From: Xanthocytophaga flava
Lineage (GTDB): Bacteria > Bacteroidota > Bacteroidia > Cytophagales > 172606-1
NCBI GenBank assembly: GCA_030068525.1
Contig: JASJOS010000010.1
Location: 124,001-188,000 of the forward strand
Length of the DNA: 64,000 nucleotides
Direction of reading: 5' to 3'
Shown: piece after piece, positions 1 through 7,470 of the stretch
Position numbering within the stretch: position 1 is the stretch's first letter
Layout: each line of letters opens with the position of its first letter
The notes under the pieces: generated by a model
Told to the model about the DNA's origin: nothing
Databases searched by the model: none
What the model saw: only the letters and a program-made list of their open reading frames with translations
Position numbers and translations under genes: made by a program

Positions 1-1
1 C

Positions 2-292
2 ATCAACTTACTGGAAGGGTTTAGGGATTTATCTACACCTGCATACTATGATCAAGACACACAAGGTGTTTTATGCAACTCTGCACAGGATATCGCATTG
101 CATATTGTTGATTTTTACCTCTCTAGTAAATCGGTTACCTGGGAGAGAATAATACAGTTGCATGCTGAATGGTCTATTGCATTAGAGTTTTACTTAAGCG
201 CAGTTGCGAGGTCACATGATCAGAAGTTTGAGTTTGTCATAGAGCAAACCCAACCGTTATATGATATTTTACAATCGTTGCTTGCGGAATGA
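2..292 (+). CDS. C-terminal end of an unknown protein (5' truncated)
   Basis: The reading frame is open from the first complete codon of the window to a TGA at 290-292, so this is the last ~96 residues of a gene beginning to the left. The fragment is mostly helical by composition and has no signal peptide, membrane segment or motif that I recognise. A TTG at 98 could serve as a start for a 64-residue product, but the frame continues upstream without a stop, so a truncated longer gene is likelier. A HTH gene follows 74 bp downstream on the same strand. Function unknown. Confidence 0.5.
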   Translation: MNLLEGFRDLSTPAYYDQDTQGVLCNSAQDIALHIVDFYLSSKSVTWERIIQLHAEWSIALEFYLSAVARSHDQKFEFVIEQTQPLYDILQSLLAE

Positions 293-319
293 TAGTAGGG
301 AAATGGATAACTTAGATCA

Positions 320-333
320 GCTCAGAAATGAGC
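320..333. repeat. Small hairpin GCTCA-GAAA-TGAGC before the HTH pair
   Basis: A perfect 5-bp inverted repeat with a GAAA loop lies 34 bp before the first HTH gene. A very similar element (GGCTCA-AAAG-TGAGTC) lies just after the second HTH gene at 930-951. The arms are short, so chance is possible. No U-tract follows, so it is not a normal terminator. Confidence 0.25.
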
Positions 334-366
334 CGGTCTAATTATTCACATTAACTATTTTATTCT

Positions 367-579
367 ATGGACGAACTACTCACATACGATCAGGTAGCCG
401 AGCTTTTAAAAGTAAAGAAGACCACTGTTAAGAACTGGGCTTCACTTGGCAAGATCCCTAAAACAGGTATTCGTGGACGCTTTTCCCGAAAAGCAATAGA
501 AGCCTGGATTGAAATGCAACACGTACCATCTGCAATTGAAATCATGAAAGAGAATCTTCGAAACTTTAAACGCAAATGA
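367..579 (+). CDS. Excisionase/MerR-like helix-turn-helix DNA-binding protein
   Basis: This 70-residue protein has the layout of the small HTH_17/excisionase domain. 'LLTYDQVAELLKVKKTTVKNW' (residues ~4-24) forms the helix-turn-helix, followed by 'GKIPKTGIRGRFSRKAIEAWI', the usual beta-wing plus helix of this family. Such proteins bind DNA without a catalytic domain and are common beside integrases or as small regulators in Bacteroidota mobile regions. The stop overlaps the next gene's ATG by 4 bp (ATGA), so the two are translationally coupled. Family assignment is firm. Whether it acts in excision or transcription control cannot be told, because no integrase is visible. Confidence 0.75.
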   Translation: MDELLTYDQVAELLKVKKTTVKNWASLGKIPKTGIRGRFSRKAIEAWIEMQHVPSAIEIMKENLRNFKRK

Positions 580-908
580 CACATTCTATCCTTATCCAAC
601 TTAACGAAAGCCAGGCAAACACTTTACTTGAGATCCTACAAAAAGGCTTAGCTGCTATTGAGGATGAACGCTACAAAGCTTCTGGTGCAGAGATAAAGCA
701 GATAATGACAGCTGCACAGCTAAGGGAAGCTTTACATATCTGTCGTTCAACAGAAATCAAGCTTCGTAATAAAGGTATACTCAAGGCAAGGTTCTTAGGC
801 AAGTTAGTGTATTACATGTGGGATGAGGTAGTAGAGGGATTAAAGCGAAATGATGATGCACTCTTTCCTGTATCTAAAAAGTTAAGGCCTGCTCGCAGAA
901 CCAGATAA
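576..908 (+). CDS. Second HTH (excisionase-like) DNA-binding protein
   Basis: This 110-residue protein overlaps the preceding HTH gene by 4 bp. Residues ~45-95 ('MTAAQLREALHICRSTEIKLRNKGILKARFLGKLVYY') resemble the Bacteroidota small HTH domain in which 'KGIL.....G...Y' is the wing. The N-terminal ~40 residues are helical and may mediate pairing. The basic tail is 'KKLRPARRTR'. It belongs to the type often found in pairs on integrative elements. Partner and target are unknown. A hairpin at 930-951 and the tRNA-Arg gene follow. Confidence 0.65.
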   Translation: MTHSILIQLNESQANTLLEILQKGLAAIEDERYKASGAEIKQIMTAAQLREALHICRSTEIKLRNKGILKARFLGKLVYYMWDEVVEGLKRNDDALFPVSKKLRPARRTR

Positions 909-929
909 ATAAAGTAATGTAAAACAACT

Positions 930-951
930 GATGGCTCAAAAGTGAGTCATC
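930..951. repeat. Hairpin GATGGCTCA-AAAG-TGAGTCATC after the HTH pair
   Basis: A 9-bp inverted repeat (one G-T pair) with a 4-nt loop begins 21 bp after the second HTH gene. A smaller hairpin (CCTCA/TGAGG) follows at 958-971. It resembles the element at 320-333, so the HTH gene pair is bracketed by related dyads. They may be operators or mRNA-end structures; no U-tract follows. Confidence 0.3.
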
Positions 952-1046
952 CTACTTCCTCAAAGTTGAGGGATAATGTTCTTTGACTTAGTGGGAATGA
1001 AGGCTAAAAAGTAAAAGCACTTTACACTTTACTTTACACAAAAATA

Positions 1047-1081
1047 AAAATGCCTTAAATTGACGAAATTTAAGGCATTTT
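1047..1081 (-). terminator. Rho-independent terminator of tRNA-Arg
   Basis: A perfect 15-bp inverted repeat (arms 1047-1061 and 1067-1081) has a 5-nt loop. On the minus strand the hairpin is followed by a T-rich run (TTTTTATTTTTG). It lies 3 bp beyond the tRNA 3' end, so it should end the tRNA transcript. Its A/T-flanked stem could also stop rightward transcription from the HTH genes. Confidence 0.85.
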
Positions 1082-1083
1082 AG

Positions 1084-1155
1084 TGCTCCCGAAGGGAGTC
1101 GAACCCCTATCATCAGAACCGGAATCTGACATTCTATCCATTGAACTACGGAAGC
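1084..1155 (-). tRNA. tRNA-Arg (anticodon CCG)
   Basis: The minus strand folds as a complete cloverleaf of 72 nt. The acceptor stem GCTTCCG/CGGGAGC has a discriminator A. The anticodon stem TCAGA/TCTGA closes the loop TTCCGGT, giving anticodon CCG (codon CGG, arginine). The T stem AGGGG/CCCTT closes the loop TTCGACT. CCA is not encoded. The D arm is short (GTTC...GAAT). The 3' end faces the HTH gene pair, which is the usual side for element integration into a tRNA gene. Confidence 0.93.
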
Positions 1156-1165
1156 AAATGGAGCG

Positions 1166-1196
1166 CAAAACTAGGAAAAGTTTTGTAATATGTAAA
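1166..1196 (-). promoter_or_regulatory. Bacteroidota-type promoter for tRNA-Arg
   Basis: Read on the minus strand there is a -7 box TAGTTTTG (1173-1166), a full match to TAnnTTTG. A -33 box TTTA (consensus TTTG) lies 19 nt upstream at 1196-1193. A start about 5-7 nt after the -7 box would give a leader of only a few nucleotides before the tRNA 5' end at 1155. The consensus is established for Bacteroidota; its use here is inferred. Confidence 0.5.
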
Positions 1197-1308
1197 TAGT
1201 AACAAGGTATATTTTTTCTTAGAGCCGTTTTGGGAAGGCAAAGTATAGCCGTCTCTAGTAGAATCTAGAGAAAATTGAAATGAAATCTGAAAGTAGTATG
1301 GTCTATAA

Positions 1309-2058
1309 TCAGACTGCTGCCACGGATACCAGATCAACGGTGGACTGTCTGGAAGAGGTGCAGAGAGATACCGCGTTTGTGAAACGATTGAGTATAGAAA
1401 TCCCTATGGAGTCAAATCGCGGTGATGTGCTTACGGTATAGCTGTATCTGGGTGTAGAGGCAACGGTTGCAAATGCTGGTGAAGCAGGTGTTGCAGAAGT
1501 GCCTGAACGACTGAGTTCAGCTTCACAGGTTGGGGCAGCAGATTGTTTTTGAGAGACTTGCACTTGCTTCACGAAGTGTAGGGCCTTGAACATCTCAAAA
1601 TCCATAAACTCATACTGCTCTTCCTGTTCCAGTCTTTTCCAGATGTCATAGGCTGTTTTAATACGAATACGAACCTGATCGCGCTTCAGTTCCTTCAATA
1701 TATACTTAGTCGCATTGTCTTTGTCTTTTTTCTTATCCAACACAGCTAAATGAAGGTCATTACGTTTGTATTGCACATTTAGATCCTTCCATACGGATTC
1801 CGCTTTCTTCAGCTGTTTATTTCTTTCTTTAGAGGCAGGTTGTGCTTCCAGTTCAGCTTTTTGCTGAGTGGCCTGAGCCAGCAGATTTGTTAAATGGATG
1901 TGGTTAGCCTGAGATTGTTTCTCATCTTCTGTATTCTTTTTGATTCGTTTGAGCATATGGTGAAGCTGTTCATTCAGACGAGCTTCTTCTTTCATGAGAC
2001 GATAGTACTCAGATCTGTATTTGCGAATCGCAGTTGTATTGGTATGATAACGAGCCAT
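1309..2058 (-). CDS. Coiled-coil protein of unknown function
   Basis: This 249-residue protein starts with 'MARYHTNTTAIRKYRSEYYRL'. Residues ~15-130 are strongly charged and rich in Lys, Glu, Gln and Leu in a heptad-like pattern, so a long coiled coil is likely. Residues ~130-165 contain a compact aromatic and hydrophobic stretch ('YDIWKRLEQEEQYEFMDFEMF'). The last ~75 residues are Ser/Thr/Ala/Pro-rich and probably disordered. There is no signal peptide or membrane segment, so it is probably cytoplasmic. It is a single gene in the opposite orientation to the efflux operon. I do not recognise the family. Confidence 0.6.
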   Translation of the reverse strand: MARYHTNTTAIRKYRSEYYRLMKEEARLNEQLHHMLKRIKKNTEDEKQSQANHIHLTNLLAQATQQKAELEAQPASKERNKQLKKAESVWKDLNVQYKRNDLHLAVLDKKKDKDNATKYILKELKRDQVRIRIKTAYDIWKRLEQEEQYEFMDFEMFKALHFVKQVQVSQKQSAAPTCEAELSRSGTSATPASPAFATVASTPRYSYTVSTSPRFDSIGISILNRFTNAVSLCTSSRQSTVDLVSVAAV

Positions 2059-2244
2059 ATATGAATCTGGTTGAAGTATTCCTTGTTAGAATTTGTTACT
2101 CTACAAAATACAAAAAAATGAAATGTTGTATTGTAACTATTCAAAGAATCTATAGTTTGTTTCATTGATTAATTATCTGCGTTTACAATGGGTTATGTAA
2201 GGATTTGTTCTTCAGTATAGACTTCTATAAATTTTCCAAAGGGG

Positions 2245-2916
2245 CTATGGTTTGTTTGTATTTGTTTCATTAGCAGACAAACCATTATAAATGGCTCCGA
2301 TTTCCTGTTTCTTACGTTCGCCGTAATGGGTAGTATGCAGCTTTTCCATCTTTACCAGTAACTGATACAACATTTCTTTCTCTGTCTCAGACAAAGGATA
2401 AAACACTATTTCACTTACCTGATAGATATTTCCATACAGACTCTGTAGTTCTTTTCGTCCTTCGGTTGTGATCTCAATCCGTTTGGAGCGCTTATCGTGT
2501 TCGTCCGGATATTCTGTAAGCAAACCTCTTCTGACCAGCCGTTTGATTACTTCTATTCCTGTCGGAAATTCTGAGATACAATGATGAATCAATTCACTTT
2601 TGGTAGGGCGGTCAAGTAAAATGGCATAGGATAGATAAACAAAATCTTCAATACTACTCATCTCTGTATGCTCAATGGCTTTACGCCAATAGAAAGAGAC
2701 AAATCCCGTTAACCGTCCGAATACACGACCTAAAGCACTGATGATGTCCGTACTTTGTTGGGTGCCCGTCTGTACCGGAGAGCGGGATACCGTAGTTTGC
2801 TCTGTAGCCAGATAAAACCGACAAAAGTCTGCAAGGGTGCAATCGGGGTTTTCCTGCTCATACGCATGATACCTGTTCATGAGTTCTACCAACTGATTGT
2901 TCTGTCCGGACGCCAT
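2245..2916 (-). CDS. MarR-family winged-helix transcriptional regulator
   Basis: The 223-residue protein has an N-terminal helical arm (~1-80) and a MarR-type winged helix at ~85-165. 'SSIEDFVYLSYAILLDRPTKSELIHHCI' is followed by the recognition-helix region ('PTGIEVIKRLVRRGLLTEYPDE') and the wing 'DKRSKRIEITTEGRK', which matches the D.R......LT..G pattern of the family. MarR proteins bind operators as dimers, usually repress divergent efflux genes and are released by small ligands. It is divergent from the ABC efflux operon starting at 3149, with a 232-bp shared intergenic region containing dyads, which supports that role. The N-terminal ~80 residues are longer than in a minimal MarR. Confidence 0.85.
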   Translation of the reverse strand: MASGQNNQLVELMNRYHAYEQENPDCTLADFCRFYLATEQTTVSRSPVQTGTQQSTDIISALGRVFGRLTGFVSFYWRKAIEHTEMSSIEDFVYLSYAILLDRPTKSELIHHCISEFPTGIEVIKRLVRRGLLTEYPDEHDKRSKRIEITTEGRKELQSLYGNIYQVSEIVFYPLSETEKEMLYQLLVKMEKLHTTHYGERKKQEIGAIYNGLSANETNTNKP

Positions 2917-2962
2917 CGAAATATTTTTTTATTCTTTTTAAAAACAAAATTCAACTGAAAAA

Positions 2963-3029
2963 GTTATGATAACATAGTAAAATATAGAGTAATACTTTGT
3001 AAATATTGTTTTATTGAGTCAGTATTTAC
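2963..3029. promoter_or_regulatory. Candidate MarR operator region between regulator and efflux operon
   Basis: Two dyads lie in the divergent intergenic region. One is GTTAT-G-ATAAC (2963-2973), a perfect 11-bp palindrome near the regulator's start. The other is GTAAATA (2999-3005) with its inverted copy TATTTAC (3023-3029), on the side of the efflux operon. MarR proteins typically bind AT-rich dyads overlapping divergent promoters. The assignment is by position only. Confidence 0.35.
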
Positions 3030-3148
3030 CCTGTTTAAAATTCTGATCAACAGAATGAAATTGCTGGTGGCAAAAAACAATTCTATAAGGTTGTATCACA
3101 TTGACGACAATCTTTATTCCCTAAGCTAACTATCAAACATACTACCAA

Positions 3149-3880
3149 ATGAAAGAACCGCCAAAACCTACAGCAATGATTGTAAAGCTGGAAGAGGTAA
3201 ACAAGGTATATCAGATAGGTGACAACCATATTGTGGCATTGCAGAAAACCTCTCTCGAAGTGAATACCGGAGAAATGCTGCTGATTATTGGTCCTTCCGG
3301 TTCTGGCAAAACTACCTTGTTGTCACTAATTGGCTGTGTGGTTTATCCTACAGAAGGACGCTTATGGGTAGATGGAAAAGAGATAACGGGGATGAAGGAA
3401 GACGACCTGGCGAATCTGCGTTTACAGACCATTGGCTTTGTATTTCAGCAGTTTAATCTTATAGCTCCGTTGACTGCCGAAGAAAATGTTCTAATGCCAC
3501 TGGTTTTACAGGGCGTACCTGACAAAGAAGCTAAAACCAGAGCACAAAAAGCATTGGAGATTGTGGGTATGACAGACCGAAGCAAAAACCTGCCCCGACA
3601 GCTATCCGGAGGGCAACAACAGCGGGTAGCCATTGCCCGGGCTCTGGTAACCAATCCCAAGCTGATCCTTTGTGATGAACCTACCGCTGCTCTGGATAAA
3701 GATTCGCTGGATGTTGTGATGAAGGAACTACGAACATTGGCAGATGAAGGAAAAGCAGTAGCGGTGGTAACCCATGATCCCCGCCTGATGTCATATGCCC
3801 ATCGGGTAGTAGAGGTGAAAAACGGACAGGCATACGAGTTACAAAAACAGAACGGAGAATTTCGCATTGAAAACCATTGA
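3149..3880 (+). CDS. ABC transporter ATP-binding protein (DevA/MacB/LolD-type)
   Basis: This 243-residue ABC ATPase is complete. It has Walker A GPSGSGKT at 48-55, the Q-loop Q100, the signature LSGGQQQR at 152-159, Walker B LILCDE at 172-177 and the switch His at 209 (VVTHD). The length and the 'GFVFQQFNLIAPLTAEENV' segment are typical of the LolD/MacB/DevA branch, which energises FtsX-like permeases for export or periplasmic transfer rather than solute import. It is the first gene of a four-gene rightward operon; its TGA overlaps the region just before the adaptor gene. The substrate is not predictable from the ATPase. Confidence 0.92.
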   Translation: MKEPPKPTAMIVKLEEVNKVYQIGDNHIVALQKTSLEVNTGEMLLIIGPSGSGKTTLLSLIGCVVYPTEGRLWVDGKEITGMKEDDLANLRLQTIGFVFQQFNLIAPLTAEENVLMPLVLQGVPDKEAKTRAQKALEIVGMTDRSKNLPRQLSGGQQQRVAIARALVTNPKLILCDEPTAALDKDSLDVVMKELRTLADEGKAVAVVTHDPRLMSYAHRVVEVKNGQAYELQKQNGEFRIENH

Positions 3881-3894
3881 TACAACTACTATTC

Positions 3895-4863
3895 ATGAAA
3901 ATGATTTTTCCGGAAAAAGTTAAAATTCTTCTCCTGTTGCTGACTACAGTTATGTGTCTGGCAGCCTGTAGAGGCAAAAAGGATGAAGAAAACGAACCGC
4001 GTGCTGTAACTACAAAGCAGGTAGTAGCTGAAGTAGATACCATTATCGGGGTTGCCAACATTGAGCCTGTTGGTAAAATATTGCCACTCAGTGTAGAGGT
4101 GAGTGGTATTGTGGCTGAGATCTATGCCGATGCCAACCAATCGGTTGACAAAGGTGATCGGATCATTGCATTAGACCATCAGGTGCAGCAGAGACAACTG
4201 GAACAAGCCAGAAGTAAACTTGGCACACAGCAGGCTGTTATTAGCGCTGCACAGGCTACATTGGCTTCCCAGGAAGTAAAACTGGCCAATGCCAGAAACA
4301 CCTACGAACGTGACCAGCGGCTTTTTAACGGAGGGGCAGAAACTCAGCAGACACTTGATGACAGTAAGACCCAATATGAACAACTTCGCAAAGATGTAGA
4401 TGCTGCTCGTGCTACACTGGTGCAGCAACAACGTAGGTTAACAGAACTACAGACCGATCTGGCCTATAATCAGGCATTGCTTGATCAGCGGTTTATCAAA
4501 GCTCCTGCCCGTGGCATGGTACTGTCTGTTGACACAAAAGTTGGAGAAAGTGTCAGTAGTGGTACGTCGTTAGGCGATTTTGCTCCAGAGGGTGGATTGA
4601 TGGCAGTGACGGAGATTGACGAGTTGTTTGCCCCAAAAGTGAAAGCTGGGCAGTCCGCTTTTATTCGTCCACAGGGAGGGACTGAAATTCTGGCAAAAGG
4701 GAAAGTATTTTTTACCTCTTCGTATCTGAAAAAGAAATCACTGTTTGCTGACAAAGCTGAGAATCTGGAAGACAGGCGGGTGCGTGAGGTCCGGGTCCGA
4801 CTGGACTCTAACTCTCGTATTCTCATTGGAAGCCGGGTAGAATGTGTGATCAAAATGAAATAA
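3895..4863 (+). CDS. Lipoprotein HlyD/DevB-type efflux adaptor
   Basis: This periplasmic adaptor (membrane fusion protein) has ~322 residues. I use ATG 3895 because it gives a good lipoprotein signal: basic start, hydrophobic run ~11-21, lipobox LAAC with Cys25. The TTG at 3877 would place extra residues before it. After the signal there is a biotinyl-lipoyl-like half motif ('SGIVAEIYADANQSVDKGD'), an alpha-helical coiled-coil hairpin (~90-190, rich in Gln and Ala) and a second lipoyl/beta-barrel part. It should bridge the inner-membrane permease encoded downstream with the TolC-like channel. It is more like DevB/MacA adaptors than RND ones because its operon partners are ABC-type. Confidence 0.88.
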   Translation: MKMIFPEKVKILLLLLTTVMCLAACRGKKDEENEPRAVTTKQVVAEVDTIIGVANIEPVGKILPLSVEVSGIVAEIYADANQSVDKGDRIIALDHQVQQRQLEQARSKLGTQQAVISAAQATLASQEVKLANARNTYERDQRLFNGGAETQQTLDDSKTQYEQLRKDVDAARATLVQQQRRLTELQTDLAYNQALLDQRFIKAPARGMVLSVDTKVGESVSSGTSLGDFAPEGGLMAVTEIDELFAPKVKAGQSAFIRPQGGTEILAKGKVFFTSSYLKKKSLFADKAENLEDRRVREVRVRLDSNSRILIGSRVECVIKMK

Positions 4864-4945
4864 CTACAGGTATTATAGGTAGAAGAATGTCGGGATGTGA
4901 AGACACTGACTGGTAATCAATGAGGTATCACGAAACGCCATAACC

Positions 4946-6064
4946 ATGCTCAAAATTGCATTAAAATTTATTTTGTATGATAAACCCAAGTCTATTGGGG
5001 CACTGGCAGGTACTATCATTTCTATTTTTCTGATAGGCCAGAATATCGGGATCTTCATTTTCCTGACCAATTCCATGAGTGCACTGGTTCGGAATAATGC
5101 GGATTACATCTGGGTAGTAGATAGCAAGACTACGAACGTAAACTCATTGTCTTTGCTTGATACCCGGCTGGGACATGAACTGGAATCTATTAAAGGGGTA
5201 AAGAAGGCTTATCCACTTGTAGTAGCGGGAGGAAGTGCCAGATTTCCCAATGGAAAGTCTGCTGCACTTACCTTGATTGGCTCGCAGGCGCCCGCATTTG
5301 CAGGTGGTCCCTGGAACGTGTTTATTGGACAAAAAGGCTTGTTATTGCAGGAGGGAGCCATATTTACAGATTTCTTTGATAGCAAGACACTGGGTGACGT
5401 GGCGTTAGGTGATTACTTCGAGATCAATGGAAAGAAGGTGTTTGTAGCTGGTCAAACTCGTGGTGTCCGATCATTTGGAGGGGTATATGCCTTTACCACA
5501 GTGGAGCGGGCACGTTATCTGGGAAAGGTATCTCCTTACAAAGCCAATGCTTTTCTGATTGAGTGGAACCCGTCTATCCAGCCAGATGAAATTACTGCCC
5601 GCATCAATTCAGGTATTGCTGGAGTAAGAGCATGGGAGAGTAAGGAGTTTACTTATCAGACCATTCTGACAGTTGTCAAATCCAGTGGCATTGCCATTTC
5701 TTTTGGTACAATTATCCTGTTTGCGCTAATAGCCGGCTTAGTGATTATCGGGTTGACGCTGTATTCGGCTGCTATAGACCGTATCCGGGATTATGGCACT
5801 CTGAAAGCCATAGGAGCTACCAATAGATATATCCGTCGTCTTATTCTGACACAGGCACTGGTATTCGGGCTAGCTGGATTTGTAATCGGATATTTGTTTA
5901 TCCAGGGTTTTCGTGTTGGTATCGCCAACGCCGGAACCATCTTTAGTTATCCCTGGTGGTTACAGATCATATTCTTTGTTCTTACCCTGTTAATCTCATT
6001 AGGAGGGAGTTTGTTTGCCATTCGTCGGGTGGCCAGTGTAGAACCTGCTCAGGTATTCAGATAA
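4946..6064 (+). CDS. FtsX/DevC-like ABC transporter permease
   Basis: The 372-residue membrane protein has the FtsX/MacB permease topology. TM1 is at ~18-42, a ~200-residue periplasmic domain follows, and three C-terminal TMs lie at ~250-275, ~300-322 and ~335-358. The cytoplasmic segment 'RIRDYGTLKAIGATNRYIRR' after TM2 is the conserved coupling region of the FtsX family. It ends with '...RVASVEPAQVFR', typical of the C-terminus of these permeases. It pairs with the ATPase at 3149 and the adaptor at 3895 as a tripartite DevBCA-like exporter. Export of a lipid, peptide or small toxic compound is possible. Confidence 0.9.
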   Translation: MLKIALKFILYDKPKSIGALAGTIISIFLIGQNIGIFIFLTNSMSALVRNNADYIWVVDSKTTNVNSLSLLDTRLGHELESIKGVKKAYPLVVAGGSARFPNGKSAALTLIGSQAPAFAGGPWNVFIGQKGLLLQEGAIFTDFFDSKTLGDVALGDYFEINGKKVFVAGQTRGVRSFGGVYAFTTVERARYLGKVSPYKANAFLIEWNPSIQPDEITARINSGIAGVRAWESKEFTYQTILTVVKSSGIAISFGTIILFALIAGLVIIGLTLYSAAIDRIRDYGTLKAIGATNRYIRRLILTQALVFGLAGFVIGYLFIQGFRVGIANAGTIFSYPWWLQIIFFVLTLLISLGGSLFAIRRVASVEPAQVFR

Positions 6065-6093
6065 ATAGGTTGTTTGGATTAATCATTCATGAT

Positions 6094-7413
6094 ATGAAAA
6101 AAATTGTGTTTACAGGAATATGGATGGCTTGTGTGCTGGCAGGCAATGCACAGGAGGTACGCAGAGTATCCGCCACTGAAGCTCTTACTATGGCAGAGCA
6201 GAACCGAAAAGATATCCGCAACCAGGCAATTAGTGAAAGTATAGCTATAAATGAAATAGCCAAAATAAATGCCAGAAAAGCTCCCCAGGTTACTGCATCT
6301 CTGGACTACCGATATAATATGCAGTTACAACGTAGTGTATTGCCTGCAGGAACCATACGGCCTGATGCGCCAACAATTATTCCATTAGGCACTAAATACA
6401 ATATCACAACTGGAGTCAATGCTAGCTATGATGTATTTAACCCTGCCAATCGGTCGGATATAAAGTATGCACAGAAGAGTATAGAACTGGAAAAAGCCAA
6501 TACCCAAAAAGCGGTCGTAGATGTACGCCAGGCTGTGTTGCAGGCATACTATGATGTATTGCTCGGGCAGGAAAAGGTCCGTTTTTCTTCCGAAAACCTG
6601 AAGCGTACAGAACAATATTATCAGGAGGGCTGTGTAAAATATGAGAATCGTACCATTCTGAAAAGTGATTTGGAGAGGTTACAGCTTGACATGCAGAATG
6701 CACATATTACCTATGAAGAAGACCGTAAAAATCTGCAGCTTAGCCAACTGTACCTTGCTAACCAGATGGGACTGGAGCCAGAGGCCCGTGTTGAGGCTTC
6801 CGAAACGTTGGAAACCATTTTGCAGGGTTTGCCTGAGGTAACTAATCTTCAGCGTACTTCGGAACAACGTGTAGAGATAACACAGGAAAAACTAAAACTG
6901 GAACAGAATCAACTTGACTATACACGCCAAAACAAAGCCTACTGGCCTACAGTATCCGTTTTTGCCAGTTGGAACGCGCAACATTTAAATAACAATTTTG
7001 GTCCCTTTGATGCTAATACCTGGTATCCATACAGTTATGTAGGTTTGAAGGTCAATGCTACCTTGTTTGATGGATTGCAAAAAGAACGTAGCAAAACAGA
7101 ATATCGTTTTCGGGCTGAACAAAATCAGAACACATTGGCAAAGTTACAATCAGATATGAACTATGAGTGGGAAAGTGCCAAAGTCGAGTTACTCAACATT
7201 CGGGAAAAGCTGAAAACGGCTCAGGAAAATTACCAACTGGCACAACAGATTGTACAAACAGATAGCCTGCGGTTCGGGGAAGGTAAAATTACGGCTGCAG
7301 AATTGAAAAATACAGAGTACTCCCTAGCGACAGCACAAAACAATCTGATGACTAGTTACTATAATTTATTGGTTGCCCGGCTAAAGTATAAAAAAGCAAT
7401 CGGAGAGTTATAA
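6094..7413 (+). CDS. TolC-family outer membrane efflux channel
   Basis: The ~439-residue protein begins at ATG 6094 with a signal peptide ('MKKIVFTGIWMACVLAGNAQ'). The frame is open further upstream but overlaps the permease gene, so the extension is rejected. Two OEP repeats are visible: long alpha-helical segments rich in Gln/Glu/Lys alternate with beta segments ('APQVTASLDYRYNMQL', 'YWPTVSVFASWNAQHL'), and each half ends in helices such as 'QKSIELEKANTQKAVVDVRQAV'. This is the outer-membrane exit duct of the operon. It starts 29 bp after the permease stop, so all four efflux genes are probably co-transcribed. Confidence 0.9.
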   Translation: MKKIVFTGIWMACVLAGNAQEVRRVSATEALTMAEQNRKDIRNQAISESIAINEIAKINARKAPQVTASLDYRYNMQLQRSVLPAGTIRPDAPTIIPLGTKYNITTGVNASYDVFNPANRSDIKYAQKSIELEKANTQKAVVDVRQAVLQAYYDVLLGQEKVRFSSENLKRTEQYYQEGCVKYENRTILKSDLERLQLDMQNAHITYEEDRKNLQLSQLYLANQMGLEPEARVEASETLETILQGLPEVTNLQRTSEQRVEITQEKLKLEQNQLDYTRQNKAYWPTVSVFASWNAQHLNNNFGPFDANTWYPYSYVGLKVNATLFDGLQKERSKTEYRFRAEQNQNTLAKLQSDMNYEWESAKVELLNIREKLKTAQENYQLAQQIVQTDSLRFGEGKITAAELKNTEYSLATAQNNLMTSYYNLLVARLKYKKAIGEL

Positions 7414-7415
7414 TA

Positions 7416-7452
7416 CCTGTGTAGCAAACCTGGCATATGTCTGCTACACAGG
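7416..7452. terminator. Hairpin between convergent tolC-like and exonuclease genes
   Basis: A perfect 11-bp inverted repeat CCTGTGTAGCA/TGCTACACAGG with a 15-nt loop starts 2 bp after the TolC-like stop codon and 19 bp before the end of the convergent exonuclease gene. No U-tract is present on either strand, so it may terminate weakly or protect the mRNA 3' end. Confidence 0.5.
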
Positions 7453-7470
7453 CTATGTATAATGTATAGG

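Noticed and set aside
1146-1337. A 63-residue minus-strand frame between tRNA-Arg and the coiled-coil gene
   Set aside because: It overlaps the tRNA gene and the end of the coiled-coil gene and has no recognisable features.
5956-6093. N-terminal extension of the TolC-like gene
   Set aside because: It overlaps the permease gene and precedes a good signal peptide start at 6094.
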